25,983 nucleotides of DNA from Phaeoceros laevis (GCA_049999765.1 JBNGIQ010007581.1:22856-48838), one strand, 5' to 3'. Numbered from the stretch's first letter, positions 1 to 10,207 are shown. Notes: generated by a model from the sequence alone, not told the origin. A program made the numbers and translations.

Positions 1-222
1 CAGGCCCTGCTGTTCCATGCAATGACCATCATACTGTCCCTCCAGATGGAGCTCACCAGCTTCTTCGTGCCATCCAGAATTGACAATCCCCCGTCCAACA
101 ATGAGGAAGTGGACCCCGAATTTCAATTGCCACCTCCCAGCATCCGTCGGCGAAGATGCCAACCTCCGGTGAATCTGCCCCGTCTGATTCACCGGCTCCG
201 CAAATCTCTTGAAGACCTCCAT
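1..222 (-). CDS. Possible partial coding exon open at left window edge
   Basis: A minus-strand reading frame is open from about position 293 to the window edge; its first ATG is at 222, giving 74 codons with no stop. The predicted peptide begins MEVFKRFAEPVNQTGQIHRR and has a mixed, protein-like composition, with a hydrophobic stretch (HFLIVGRGIV) in the middle. I do not recognise a family. Other frames over the same bases are also open for about 70 codons, so chance is a real alternative. If real, this would be an internal or 5' exon of a gene running off the left edge. Confidence 0.2.
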   Translation of the reverse strand, partial: MEVFKRFAEPVNQTGQIHRRLASSPTDAGRWQLKFGVHFLIVGRGIVNSGWHEEAGELHLEGQYDGHCMEQQGL

Positions 223-293
223 TGGACGTTGCAATGAATCCAAATCCCGCTCTGCAAAAAACGGAGGACACCGCTTCGGCTGCCTGCTAGTGT

Positions 294-1100
294 AGCGAAG
301 CTATTGTTCGAGGGAGGAGCACTTCCTCACAAAACTAGTGAGGACGCACAAGTTTGGGGGGCACGACAAGATATAGGCCAGTTGGCAATCGTGCCGAATT
401 GCGCAACAGCCATTGCTTGAGGCACAAGCAGGGTCCAGACTCCTACTTAATTAGTGAACTACTTTCGATCTTGTCGCTTCAGTGTTGGAGGCTTCACTGA
501 CCCTTCAGTCTTGAGCCTTCACTACTATCGACTTGCTTCAGCCAATGTGAATCGTGAGTTCCAAATAAGGAAGACTGGCACAGGCACACGTGTCCATCGC
601 TCACTGTTACATGTGGACCTCTCATTCAGCAATATCCAAATCGCTTCGCAATATTTTTAGCATTGCGCTAGACCCCTCAGCATGGCATGAGTTTTGTTCA
701 CACACATGCTAAAATTTTTGTTTACTACTCTAATGGTGTGCCATCCGAACATCCGAACGTCACGAGACCATAAGCCAATGTCCACCTTCAACAGAAGATC
801 CAGCTCATCTTCCTCTTCTCCCACCATGAACTCGTGCACCCTGTTTTTCACTTCAATGCGGAGACGCCCTACCTTTCCCTTGGCACCTGCGCACTTTCAT
901 ACGTTTTTTATATCTTTGCCCATCACCACCTGCCAGCCGCAGGACAGAGTGGCATTTTTAAGCTCTATAATGATAAGAGATGGTTGAAACATCGCCTGCC
1001 AACCTCGAAGTCTTCCACCCTCTACATCACCCTGGCTTCTACAAGCAGCTAATGAAGATGCCAAGCCTCCAGTTTCTGAATTGTACTGTAGAGGAGGAGA
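294..1100. other. No gene recognised
   Basis: Short overlapping frames occur on both strands, none with recognisable motifs. The composition is ordinary intergenic plant DNA. The longest frame (minus, about 897-1304) overlaps the start of the duplicated segment and looks fortuitous. Confidence 0.5.
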
Positions 1101-1780
1101 ATTGCACCGGTTTTGAAAACTCAACTGTGGGATATTCCTCTGGAAAAATTCGAACATCATCTTAGAACCTACTAGGGAGACGTTTATGCATGTTTGCCGC
1201 GCATTGGCAAGCAGAGATAAGTGAACAGGTCGAGGACTGGAATCGTGCCCCTCAATTGCAAGCAGGACTCCACAGTTCCAGCATTGATCATGAGCTAGCA
1301 CCATTGGCTGCTTCTTCCTTCTTGTGAAGAAGGATGGCGATGGGTAACAAGGAGGATATCGAGAGAGTCTCCCACGTACCCCATAGCTATCACAGGTGCT
1401 CTAACGGTTGCCCATTTGCCTGCTGATGAAGCACAGATTCAAGAAGGTGCATTGTAATATCACCATTTGACGCTTTAAGCAATTATTTCAAGGTTACTGT
1501 CCAGGTGGACCCTTTTTAAACTCATCAAATGCATGAGAAGCTGTGTGAACTAGTTCAGTACTGTGACAGTACTTTCAGATTCAAGTTCATGACATGGAAA
1601 CATGCTTTTCTGCTGATGATTCGTGCAGCAACTGAAGAGGATCCGTCTCAGACCTGTGCGCAAGGTTATAGCTCACAAGATCAACGGTTATCGAGAAACT
1701 ATTTTCTACAAGCTTTCACAACTTGTCAAATTGGCAAGGCCAGGGTCTCAAACAATTTGCATGCCGACTTTTTAGAAGAG
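1101..1780 (+). repeat. Left arm of a diverged direct segmental duplication
   Basis: Three blocks here recur in the same order and orientation at about 4701-5145. The first (about 1105-1260) contains the shared run GGATATTC-TCTGGAAAAATTCGAACA and the shared ACTAGGGAGAC. The second (about 1322-1350) carries the shared GATGGCGATGGGTAA. The third (about 1583-1780) carries the shared CATGACATGGAAACATGCTTTT and GAGGATCCGTCTCAGACCTG. This arm has about 220 extra bases between the second and third blocks. A frame over the last block (1529-1849, 106 codons) is disrupted in the other arm. The segment may be a fragment of an old gene or transposon; I cannot name it. Confidence 0.75.
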
Positions 1781-2063
1781 CTGGTGTTACTCTTGGGTAA
1801 CCATTTGAAGTCTTTGAAATACCCAGCATTTATTATTATGTTATCTTAGAAAGACATTAATCATCTCTAAAACACTGTACATAAACACACACCAATGTGA
1901 CGTGCAGAAAGCAACAAAGCAAGGCTGAACTTGGAATCCTTTCGTTCATTCACGAGACACATTTATGTTGTCGTCCTGTCCAGAGCATATCACAGACTCA
2001 CAGTAGCATCCCGCCGAACAGTCCATAGCCGTAGCCTGAAGCGCCTTCTGGCCGACCAAGTAC

Positions 2064-2687
2064 TTAAGCGTTCAGAGGACGTAGGGCATAATACCGGGAG
2101 TGCAGCTGGCCGTAAGTATAGACACGCTTCTGTGATGCACTGAAATCAGTCTGCTGAGCAGAAGGTGCTTTCGAATTCTCCGGCCAGTCCTGCTTCTGCC
2201 ATTGCCGAATAGCGGCCATCTCCGTGGGACTTGGTCCCAGTTTTTCCAGACAAACCTCCTTGCAACTCGTAGCGAGACGAATCTTGCCCTGACTAAGCTG
2301 GTATGGGACATGCGGAAGCTCTCCCGACTTAAAGCCGAGAAGCTGCGAGAGCGGGATGTCGACGGTGGCCACCGTGGTCCGCATCCCTAACATGTCCTGG
2401 TGCAGGATGAAGATGGTGAGGCAAAAGTCCGAGCTCTGGAGCTGTCGCTGCGTCACTGTGGAGTGCAACTTCTGGTTCCAACGGGGGTTGCGCCCGCCGC
2501 CCTTGCAAGGGCTAGTGGCCTGGAAGCCTAGTTTCGGGATTCTGGAGCTGCTGTCTTTGTGACGCACCCACGCCAGGACGTAGGGGCTCATCTTTCCAAA
2601 CCATCCCACTTCTTGCAAATCCTCAGCAGATACAATCTCCACTGCTAGTAGGAACTTGAACTGGAGCTTGAAGTTGTGCAGTGCCAT
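2064..2687 (-). CDS. C2-domain protein, SRC2-like
   Basis: Single-exon gene of 207 residues from ATG 2687 (context CCTATGG) to TAG at 2064. The frame extends upstream to a GTG, but the first ATG suits a plant gene. Residues about 12-148 form a C2 domain of the plant SRC2/BAP-like type: LLAVEIVSAEDLQEV for the first strand and loop, GKMSPYVLAWV where relatives have KMxTYAxAWV, NPRWNQK for the conserved NPxWN, then a strand around LTIFILHQ. The usual acidic calcium ligand before PY is Ser here (MSPY), so tight calcium binding is doubtful. Residues 150-207 are a polar tail with no transmembrane segment. C2 proteins of this kind associate with membranes or partner proteins in defence and trafficking, which is family knowledge. 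The gene lies between the arms of the segmental duplication and reads against the exon-like pieces to its right. Confidence 0.72.
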   Translation of the reverse strand: MALHNFKLQFKFLLAVEIVSAEDLQEVGWFGKMSPYVLAWVRHKDSSSRIPKLGFQATSPCKGGGRNPRWNQKLHSTVTQRQLQSSDFCLTIFILHQDMLGMRTTVATVDIPLSQLLGFKSGELPHVPYQLSQGKIRLATSCKEVCLEKLGPSPTEMAAIRQWQKQDWPENSKAPSAQQTDFSASQKRVYTYGQLHSRYYALRPLNA

Positions 2688-2807
2688 AGGTGAGCCGGAG
2701 GTGCACTTATTTCCTATGAAATGTGCGATGCAATTGATGATGTCCACGCGTAGCTACATGCCCCGCTCCCGGTGTGTTGATTTCACAACAATGGCACTCT
2801 GGACAAT

Positions 2808-2815
2808 GTATATAG
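2808..2815 (-). promoter_or_regulatory. Candidate TATA box of the C2-domain gene
   Basis: On the minus strand the bases read CTATATAC, about 120 bases upstream of ATG 2687. This spacing would give a short 5' leader of about 90 bases. There is no other support. Confidence 0.4.
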
Positions 2816-2918
2816 CCATGGATCTTGTAGCCTATTTTAGAAAGTATAGAATTGAAAGCAAGCAGCTTAGGTTTACAAGTTTAGGCCACAAGCATCCTTA
2901 CTTTGGTGGGCTTTCTAA

Positions 2919-2988
2919 TACTTTCTATTTTAGAAAATACAATGCTGTGATGAAAGCGGGACTTTCTATTTAGAAAATACAATGCTGG
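2919..2988 (+). repeat. Short direct repeat, about 27 bp
   Basis: The sequence CTTTCTATTT-TAGAAAATACAATGCTG occurs at about 2919-2946 and, with one T fewer, at about 2962-2988. A related TTTTAGAAAGTATAGAATTG lies at 2834-2853. It is upstream of the C2-domain gene. Confidence 0.7.
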
Positions 2989-3008
2989 AATGCAGGAATG
3001 GAACCTAA

Positions 3009-3320
3009 TACTGTACGGGACCTCGTTATCAGTCTTGGCAGTACGGACCAGAGCTAAAGCTGCTGAGCTCGAAAGCTTCTCTCAGCCTACTCCTGCAGAC
3101 CTGTACGGAGGAGGAAGTGGCTGGGAGCAAACGGAAACGTGGTTGCAGCCCAGATGTGGCCGCAGTTGGAGCCCAAGGAACTAGAAAGTTTTTACAGGAC
3201 TTCCCCGCTTTGCCACTGGATTGTATGGATCCCAAAGAAGCTGTAGCAACCGCAGAGAAGATGAAACTGGCTCTGGATGAAGATGCTAAGGGCAACACCT
3301 GGCTTCGACACTTCTTGTAA
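3009..3320 (+). pseudogene. Exon-like fragment, family unknown
   Basis: A plus-strand frame is open from 3009 to TAA 3320 without a convincing start codon. Its right half looks strongly protein-like: charged and amphipathic, with GSKRKRG (a nuclear-localisation-like cluster), then FLQDFPALPLDCMDPKEA and a helix-like EKMKLALDEDAKG ending WLRHFL. The stop overlaps a donor-like GTAAGC, so this may be a true exon ending near 3316. The next frame continues with protein-like sequence (SVPPNVQLAMDAQDM, about 3319-3363), which fits a frameshifted relic equally well. I do not recognise the family. Confidence 0.35.
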
Positions 3321-3332
3321 GCGTCCCACCAA

Positions 3333-3593
3333 ATGTACAGCTGGCCATGGATGCTCAAGATATGTCCTCGAGACAACAGTTCTCTCCGTAGCCTTTTGAA
3401 AGAATTACAGCGTCATTTAAGCTACCGCATTCACCAGCGTCTTCACGGCTGTCTTCCACCACAAATTGACCTAGAAAATCGGTTGACTCTCCTTGCAAGC
3501 TACGAATATGGCCGTCAGTTAACGAGCAGCAAGAAGGCCAATGACTTGAGAAATGCGCTTACAATGACAGAAGTTTGCTCTTTTCTGGCATGA
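3333..3593 (+). pseudogene. Second exon-like fragment, family unknown
   Basis: A plus-strand frame of 86 codons contains a helix-rich stretch (SLLKELQRHLSYRIHQRL followed by DLENRLTLLASYEYGRQL) that looks coding. It is in a different frame from the piece ending at 3320, with no good acceptor between them. It could be the same decayed gene after frameshifts or an exon of a gene I cannot assemble. The next 400 bases contain an acceptor-like TTTGCAG at about 3829. Confidence 0.3.
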
Positions 3594-4144
3594 GAGTTGT
3601 TCTTGTTGTTGCTGGTGCGCATCTTGGTGCACCAAGGAAGTCTGTTCACCTCACCGCGTGGTGAGGTGAACAGATTTTGAGCACACTCTCCTTCACCCTT
3701 CTTTCCCTGCTCAAGTGCGCCACACAGTTGGAGTGTCACATTTTGTTTTGATTGATTATCTCCTTCAAATCCTTCATATTCACAGGCTGTTTTCTCGGGT
3801 TTGACTTAAAGTGCCATTTGTGTTTGCAGGGTGTTAACACAAGTTTTGTGCAGCTACAGCACACTACCACTCTACGCTCCAGTCAAGCAGGTACTGGGTT
3901 CCAGATCTTCGCAAACTGTGACTAAGTTTGAAGGATTCAACAGGCTCTTGACGTTGTAGTTCTTTGTCACAGATGGGATCCGACGACAGGCCGACCGTCT
4001 TCAGCTCTGCATGGCTGGCATGGCAAAGCAAAGGCAGAAGCAAAGTGATCAAGCTAAATCTCCAGAAGGGCATGTCCTGGACTCCCTCAATCCGTTGGTA
4101 TGGGTAGCACGGGAGCTGAAGCAGGTGAACTCACCATCAGGTGA

Positions 4145-4303
4145 AAGCCCAAGACGAGGGTTAAGGGGTGCAGGAAGAGCCTGTCCACACTGCTCCAGCA
4201 TCTGCAGCTCAACCATAAGGAAATGATGCCTTCGAAAGCCGCAAGGGAGAAGCTTATGCGCCTGTACGGTAAACTGGCAGGCACCTCAAAGGTACTAGTC
4301 TAA
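4145..4303 (+). pseudogene. Third exon-like fragment, family unknown
   Basis: The frame open from 4145 to TAA 4301-4303 reads KSLSTLLQHLQLNHKEMM, then a basic helix-like AREKLMRLYGKLAGTSK, and meets a donor-like AAG-GTACTA at about 4291. A preceding frame (4011-4226) is also open, with a GTGAAC donor-like site at about 4126. A further short coding-like patch (HFQYVHRAKIVSKG, about 4580-4630) ends at a GTAAGA. These may be scattered exons of one plus-strand gene or relic. No domain is recognised. Confidence 0.28.
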
Positions 4304-4700
4304 ATGCAGCTCCTCCCGATACCACAGCAGTGTGAACCAAGGCTGTCCAGTGGGTGAAAAGCAGGTGCGTCACTTTTGCAGCTTACATGTTCAAGAATCC
4401 GGATGACTGCACTATAAGATAGACGGAGTGAGATGCCAAGCAGCCAGGCCCGTTCCCACTGTCCCACAACCTTCACGGTCAGCTCTTTCCTAGGGAGGTT
4501 GTAACTCGTGTCTCGTCAACCTGCAGGAAGGACCTGGCTTGCTTGTATGGTTAAGGACTATTCCTCAACATAAGGGAATGACCACTTCCAGTATGTACAC
4601 CGTGCCAAGATTGTCTCCAAGGGACGGGTAAGAACGTGGTGCCCTGGGACACCCGGCAATTTCGAATATGATATGCGGAAGGCAATTGGGACCGAACAGG

Positions 4701-5145
4701 TTGCAACCGGTTTTGAGAACTCACATGTGGGATATTCGTCTGGAAAAATTCGAACAACATTTTAGAACCTACTAGGGAGACCTTTATGCCTGGTTGCTCT
4801 ATGATCCCTGCCACTGGCACTGGCAAGCAGAGACTAAGTGAACAGCTCGAGAACTGGAATGGTGCCCCTCAAGCAAGACTTGTGAAGGACAGATGGCGAT
4901 GGGTAAAGAGGAGGATAGAGAAGCTATGTGAACGCCCAGCTTTAAGTTCATGACATGGAAACATGCTTTTGTGCTGATGATTCGGGCATCAACTGAAGAG
5001 GATCCGTCTCAGACCTGTGCGCAAGGTTATAGCTCACATGATCAACGGTTGGTGGTTTTTCGACAAACAATTCTCTACAACCTTTCACAACTTATCAGAT
5101 TGGCAGGTCTAAAACAGTTTGCCTACTTTTAACAGAACTGGTGTG
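4701..5145 (+). repeat. Right arm of the diverged direct segmental duplication
   Basis: Partner of about 1101-1780. It starts with the same CCGGTTTTGA context and GGATATTC-TCTGGAAAAATTCGAACA and ends with the shared region around TTCACAACTT. Relative to the left arm it lacks about 220 bases between the second and third blocks. A plus-strand patch at about 4870-4934 reads ARLVKDRWRWVKRRIEKLCE, which is coding-like and altered in the left arm, so this arm may be closer to the ancestral sequence. Confidence 0.75.
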
Positions 5146-5317
5146 ACAGGATTTGGACAGAATCATGAAACTCAAGCAGCTGGGAGGTACAGGAAACCGG
5201 GCAGGCAGGCAGGCAGTAACTTATGGCCACAAAAGTTCTCTCAGACTCAAAATAGAAAAGTCCTCTCATATTCCACGGGCTGCCGACTTCACGTAAGCTA
5301 TTCACGTTGTAGCCCGG

Positions 5318-5357
5318 ATGAGTTGGCTAAACACGAAAATTTTACTACTACTACTTA
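5318..5357 (+). mobile_element. tRNA-like D-arm plus CTA-repeat fragment
   Basis: GATGAGTTGGCTAAACAC followed by TTTTACTACTACTACTTAC matches the core shared with 10594-10668, 13081-13145, 14058-14104 (inverted), 19311-19359 and 19468-19546. It is a degraded copy with no B-box. Confidence 0.5.
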
Positions 5358-5358
5358 C

Positions 5359-5490
5359 TTGGTGGGGTTTCTCTCTGAAGTATCCAAGTTCTAGCCAACC
5401 TATTTTTAGTATCGAGACAAAGTTTAGAAGTTTAGTCTAGAGTCTAGACCGCAGTTGGTGGGGTTTCTGCCAAGGGAATCCAAGTTCTAG
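5359..5490 (+). repeat. Direct repeat, about 36 bp
   Basis: TTGGTGGGGTTTCT followed by a variable four to five bases and then AA-TCCAAGTTCTAG occurs at 5359-5394 and 5455-5490. The spacer contains TAGTCTAGAGTCTAGAC. The origin is unknown. Confidence 0.7.
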
Positions 5491-5503
5491 GGGACCTGCT
5501 GAT

Positions 5504-5707
5504 ATGGGAATTAATAATGATTACCACACGGGTTCCGAAGCTACTGGGCTAGTGCTTGATGAGAAGGACGTACGAGAGATGATTGGACGCAGCTCGAGAG
5601 ATGATGTTGCAGGTGTCTCGGAGAAGAATCGCAGAGATCCCCGGGCACAAGGCACACAGTATGATGAAGTAATCACCACCCCCGCATGCAATCACAGTCC
5701 ACCATAG
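5504..5707 (+). CDS. Doubtful small hypothetical ORF
   Basis: 67 codons from ATG 5504, polar and acidic/basic (LDEKDVREMIGRSSRDD, EKNRRDPRAQG). No family is recognised. The opposite strand is also open (5549-5806), so coding status is uncertain. From 5708 to 6111 I see nothing except the probable 3' region of the gene at 6112. Confidence 0.15.
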   Translation: MGINNDYHTGSEATGLVLDEKDVREMIGRSSRDDVAGVSEKNRRDPRAQGTQYDEVITTPACNHSPP

Positions 5708-6111
5708 CATGCGCAGCACCTTTGGGAGCATATTGAGGTCACATAGCACTTGAGACCTAAGGAGCTTCGGTAACTGTGCCCACACGAATATGTAAGCGTC
5801 TTGCATGCTGTGGAATGGATTCCTCCAGGAAGAAGGGCATCAAACTTCTTCCACAATCTCTTGCCGGCGGCAGAACTTTGAATAATTAAGGTGGAGTCTG
5901 CACCAGTGAACCCTGGCCCTGATGGGTCCTCACATTATCCCTCAAATGGAAGCAGTAAGTCGTGTAATGGTGGATAAACTGTACACTCAATTATGATGTC
6001 AAACTAATTCTGCGCCTCTCTAGAGGCTATCTGCGAAGGAATTAGATACCTCGTAGTGACGTGCAGTTGGATATGTTTTTTCTATAGTACATGGATGAGG
6101 AGCTATAAGAT

Positions 6112-8321
6112 TTACAAAGCTCTGGGACTCTTTTTGTTGTCGGTTCTCGCAGATTTGGGCTTCAAGTATACCTTGCACCGCACAGTGCCTTCTGGTAGCC
6201 TGAAGCCGGGCATCACCGTGAGCTCCACTCGGGAGCAGAAAGCCTTGGCGTCCATGATCAGGCCGTCCGCATCATCCACAGGCTCCATTTCCTCCGAGTT
6301 GAAAACCTCTGACTCAGCGGCACGTATGATTTCTGCTGGAGACGAGAAGGAAAACGCCAGCATGTGAAGGCGCCACACATGTTTTGCCGCATCCAGAAAG
6401 GTGTCTAGGAGGTCGTTGGACCACTCACGTATCCAATAAACCTTCTCCTGAATGATCTGAAGCTTGAGCTCACAGAACCAGTGGAAATTGGGGTCGTAGT
6501 CTGGGTGGCCGGCATCAGTTGCATCCTGAGGTTCCATGGAAGCCAGGCTCTGGAACTGGACCAAATATTCATCCGGGGTCAACAAGATCTCCTCAGGCAC
6601 ACCGTCCATGGTCCCGAAGCCTTCCCTCTCGAAGTCGGCAAAAAACACCTCACAGACAAACGCCTCCAAGCCGTACCGCAGGTGCCAAGGCTTCACAAAG
6701 TGAACACGAGGCAATAGCTCGCCCAGAATGAGATTCTTGTGTGTCCCTTCATTAGTCTCTTTGCCTATGAGCTCCGAGAAGTTGCGCAGAAATACTCTTG
6801 CATCTCTGACACAATTGGACAGAGATAGAAGCGTAGGCCCAGAATGGCGAGGCCCACTCTTCCTGCTCTTGGAGTTCTTGTCGGTCTTGTCGGTAGACTC
6901 GCCCAAGCAAGAAGAGGACTCCCTGCGATCAAACGTGTTCTGCCTTGAGCTCTCCTTGGCAGAAGAAATTCTGTCAGCAGCAGGCGACAGTTTGTCAGGT
7001 TGCCTCCCTGAAAAGCCTCTGCTGGATTGTTGTGGAGATTCTCCCAGGATATCTTTGACCGCTATTCCGTCCAGCTTGGTGGCAATGCTCCTCAAGACGT
7101 CCAGCATGCTGGACATGCGCTCCGACTGCTCCATGGCCAATTTTTTCCACTCTGAATCCACAGCCCTCTGGTTCACTTCAGGAGAAATGTCCGAACCTCC
7201 TCTCGGATCTGCCTCTGGCGACTCGTTCCCCATTGCCTTCACCTTGCTGTACAGCCACCGGAAAGATCTCCTCAGACTGTTGCCGTTGGAGCTGCTATCG
7301 CTACCAGCAACCCTGCCGTCGCCGACCTCCTCCTCAGTAGCCCTACCCTGATGAGCATCATACGCATACACCTCTGCTGGCTGTTTAGGCAGCGAGTCCA
7401 ATGATCTCAGAGCTCTGACGTTTCCTGCGCAGCTAAATGTACACCTGGAGAAATTCACAAGGGGAGCTCTGCGAAACTTCTTTCCCCTCTTCCACGCCAG
7501 CGTGGTGAAGTTGATGGCATCGGGCGACCGAGGAGCCTGAAATTCCTGAGACATTTGTCGCGGGCTTTCCATGTAGCTGTGCCTGTCGTAGGAGAGAATG
7601 CGCGAGATCCCCGCGCTGATGGCTGAGAGGGATTCGTGCGATTCATCACTCGCATGAAGTACTGTCCTCCCCTGCAGCTGGTTCAAATCCCGTGAGCCAA
7701 TTTCAGACAACCTCCCCTTCTTCGTTGCCAGGGCCTTCACCTGTTCACCACAACAGAGAATCGTGTGAGCTTCTTCTTAACAGCAAGCGATCCACATAGC
7801 AAAGGGAAGGAAGCCAGATTGACCTTCCGGTCCGCAAACCTTACAGATAAACATGACAAATCGGGGATGGAATTTTTGCTTACTTGCGCAACCCGGCTGA
7901 GGTAATGCGGCTCCGAATCCGAGCTAGAAACTGGCTCATCTCCATGCATTGCCCGCGTGCTGTCCCCTTCACTCTCCGTGAGACTGAAAACCTTGGAAGC
8001 TGCTCTTCCCTTGGCCAGATTCGCCACGCCCTTGGCGGTCTTGCTCCGCACCGCTGCTGCCTGACCCGGTCCCAGCGCCATGGCAGTCAGAGCAACAGGA
8101 GCCTCGGGATCTTCCCAGGAGCCAGCGGCGGCAGCAGCAACAGCAGCACCAAAATCCGTCTGCCGGGAAGAGTAACACTCCGCCTGATGAACCTTCCAGC
8201 AGCCTACCTCCGCGGAAGGCGGTGACAGAAAATCCTCCGTGAACCGGGGGAAACCATCTGCTGGCCTGTGCGCTCCGGAAATCTTTATCCCGCTCTTCTG
8301 AGGCTTCCCGGAGCCGAACAT
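6112..8321 (-). CDS. GIL1/IRKI-family protein, two exons, 688 residues
   Basis: Exon 1 runs 8321 to 7884 (146 codons from ATG 8321) and exon 2 runs 7740 to 6112. The 143-bp intron starts GTAAGC and ends AACAG, phase 0, and the join reads RVAQ-VKAL. The C-terminal third matches the plant GIL1 / IRK-interacting protein family: the DUF641-like segment at residues 455-522 (DARVFLRNFSELI, LRYGLEAFVCEVFF), HWFCELKLQI at about 566-575, AKHVWRLHMLAFSF at 598-611, and VELTVMPGFRL then VRCKVYL at about 651-672. A 16-residue basic tail follows. The N-terminal 450 residues are Ser-rich and poorly conserved, with an alanine run (about residues 64-72) from a GCN repeat and a short helix around MEQSERMSSMLDVLRSI. 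Relatives act in light-modulated gravitropism (GIL1) or bind the receptor kinase IRK; they are cytoplasmic or membrane-associated. The exact subfamily is unclear. Confidence 0.85.
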
Positions 8322-9500
8322 CTTGCAGCCAGGCACAATTCTCGCTACCCTGACCTCACCTGATCACTCACTCGCTGCTACCACGACAGAGGAGCCGAAT
8401 TGTCGGCATCACGGCAGAGAAGCTGCGCCAAAACCGCCGGCGGAGGCAGATTTCTCAGCTGCAAAATTGCACCAGCCACAATCCAGCATCCTCTTGCTGC
8501 TCCTGCTGCTGCTGCTACAGGTATCCCTTCTCCTCGGAGCAAACAGTGGCCAGACACCAAATCCTGGCACCATTTTCACCAAGCACGTGCCTTCACTTCC
8601 GGTACTCAAAAAAGAAGCTGCTTCCCTCCCAAGTTGCCTAGACACCGCACATCACTGGCGGCGAAGTATGCGCACCAAGCAGCAGACACCGTCCCGCTCG
8701 CTGGTAGCCAAGAGCCTAAGACTAGTCTAGGCGAAGAAGGAGGGAGGTAAGCAAGCACGGGGGGCGGCAGAGCACAAGGAGCCAGCGGGTGACCGAAAAT
8801 AGACCGACACGACCGGCTGCAGGCTTTGAAAAAGAGTAAATAAAGGGCTGTAAATGCGAGGGTACCGAAGCACGCGTGCTGCAGCCTTGCTTCTTGAACA
8901 GCGCACCCTTGCCCGCCATGCACTAGCAGCACGTCCAGCCAGATCGGCCGCGCCCGCGCTCCTTGTGGGGTCGTGGGCCGGGCCTGGTGAGTCGGGCTGG
9001 GACCCCCGCCCAATGGGATCTTGCACTGGCCCATCATTAGACCCATGTGCTAGACTAGTATCATCTTCACCATGCGCTGTGGTGTCACATTGGGAGGAGA
9101 ATTTTGAGCATGCCTCTATTTTGAAAAAGGCCAATAATGTGCATGAAAAATGTTGTGCTGATGTGCTCATTGGCTGGCTCCAGTGAATGATGTGCTGATG
9201 GCATATGTCGTGGTCCACGCATATAACTCCTCATGGCATTGTCCATGTTTGATTTGTCTATTAGTAAGTAGTACTACAAGATAAAAAGCACAACAGGTAC
9301 AAATGGATATGAACTGATTTCCATGTGGCAGTATAAGTAATCTTTTCACCATACAAGGACCTTTTCCTTTGCGCTTAATTAGTGGTTAGGACCTAGAAGC
9401 CCCGCTAAGAGGGTACAATGGGATCATGTGTCATGTTGTATGTAAGTAGGATACACGCACTATTTACACGCCCAAGCACATAAACAACATTCTTCTTGTA
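8322..9500. other. Upstream region of the GIL1/IRKI-like gene
   Basis: GC-rich, with many overlapping frames on both strands that look fortuitous. A CTG-rich microsatellite lies at 8492-8519. On the minus strand TTTATTTACT at about 8837-8846 is a weak TATA-like site some 515 bases upstream of ATG 8321. From about 9060 the sequence becomes AT-richer and featureless until the first short interspersed element. Confidence 0.4.
8492..8519 (+). repeat. CTG/CTC microsatellite
   Basis: An imperfect run of TTGCTGCTCCTGCTGCTGCT in the probable 5' leader or promoter of the minus-strand GIL1/IRKI-like gene (CAG on its sense strand). Confidence 0.8.
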
Positions 9501-9765
9501 CTTCTTCTACATGAAAGTTGTTGTAGTGTACTGGTTAGCACACCTAAAATATGCGAACATGTGGTGCTTCATTGGTGCGCTCACAGACCCGGGTTCGACT
9601 CCGGCAATGCCTTCATTCTATAAGTTGGCAAACCCAAGTCTGTGCACGTGCTCCTATGAGGCGTCACACGTTTGTGTGTACCTCACACGATTGTGTATAT
9701 GTTGGTGTCCTATCTCACGATAGTTCCATAATTTTGAGGAATGTTACTTCTTTTTTTAAGCTAAT
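9501..9765 (+). mobile_element. tRNA-derived SINE, copy A
   Basis: The copy begins with a leader CTTCTTCTACATGAAA, then GTTGTTG, a D-arm/A-box (GTGTACTGGTTAGCACAC, 9526-9543) and a B-box (GGTTCGACTCC, 9592-9602) preceded by GACCCG. The body holds alternating CACACG/TTGTGT motifs and ends near AATTTTGAGGAATGTTACTT followed by a T run (9751-9757) that would stop RNA polymerase III. The head resembles plant tRNA-Asp. Copies B and D share the tail. Confidence 0.7.
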
Positions 9766-9856
9766 CTTCTTGTACATGAAAGTTACTGTGGTACACTGGT
9801 TAGCACACTAAGGCATGTTGGTGTCCGATCACTCGATGGATCCATAGTTTTAAGTA
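9766..9856 (+). mobile_element. SINE copy B, internally deleted
   Basis: It repeats the leader (TCTTCTTGTACATGAAAGTT) and A-box (GTACACTGGTTAGCACAC), then jumps directly to the tail seen in copy A (ATGTTGGTGTCC, CTCGATGG-TCCATA, TTTTAAG). The B-box region is missing. It abuts copy A head to tail. Confidence 0.65.
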
Positions 9857-9975
9857 GTGGTTAGCACGTGGTTAGCACGTAGTTATTGGTTATGGTTATG
9901 GTTATTGGTTAGCACGTATTGGTTATGCTTATTGGTTAGCATGTATTGGTTAACACATGGTTAGCACATTAAGGC
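9857..9975 (+). repeat. Low-complexity array of GGTTAGCAC/ATTGGTTAT
   Basis: Imperfect tandem copies of TGGTTAGCACGTATTGGTTA units. The unit matches the D-arm core of the neighbouring SINEs, so the array probably grew by slippage from one SINE head. Confidence 0.7.
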
Positions 9976-10020
9976 GCACAAATAGGTGGCGCCTCATGGG
10001 TTTTTTTGTTTTCAAGCTAA

Positions 10021-10090
10021 GACACTCTTCGTCTTCTTCTTCTACATAAAAGTTCTTTGTGGCGTAGTGGTTAGCATACTAGACAAGTGG
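10021..10090 (+). mobile_element. SINE copy C, head only
   Basis: Leader TCTTCTTCTTCTACATAAA followed by GTGGCGTAGTGGTTAGCATAC. No B-box follows; the sequence passes into the foldback region. Confidence 0.55.
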
Positions 10091-10207
10091 CAACTCATGC
10101 GCTTCAAGGTGGTAGCCCTGAAGGGTTGACAACAAGGAGCCTCACGGTTGTAGGCCCGATGGGTAGACCTTGGTCCCGGGCTGGAGTCTCCCGGTTGCTA
10201 TGTAATA

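Noticed and set aside
897-1304. Minus-strand frame of 135 codons
   Set aside because: Overlaps the segmental duplication; the partner copy does not preserve the frame and there is no motif.
6481-8225. Plus-strand frames opposite the GIL1/IRKI-like gene
   Set aside because: Antisense shadows of the spliced minus-strand gene, whose domain matches are clear.
8323-9218. Several 110-163 codon frames on both strands upstream of the GIL1/IRKI-like gene
   Set aside because: GC-rich sequence keeps all frames open; none shows a domain, and they overlap one another.
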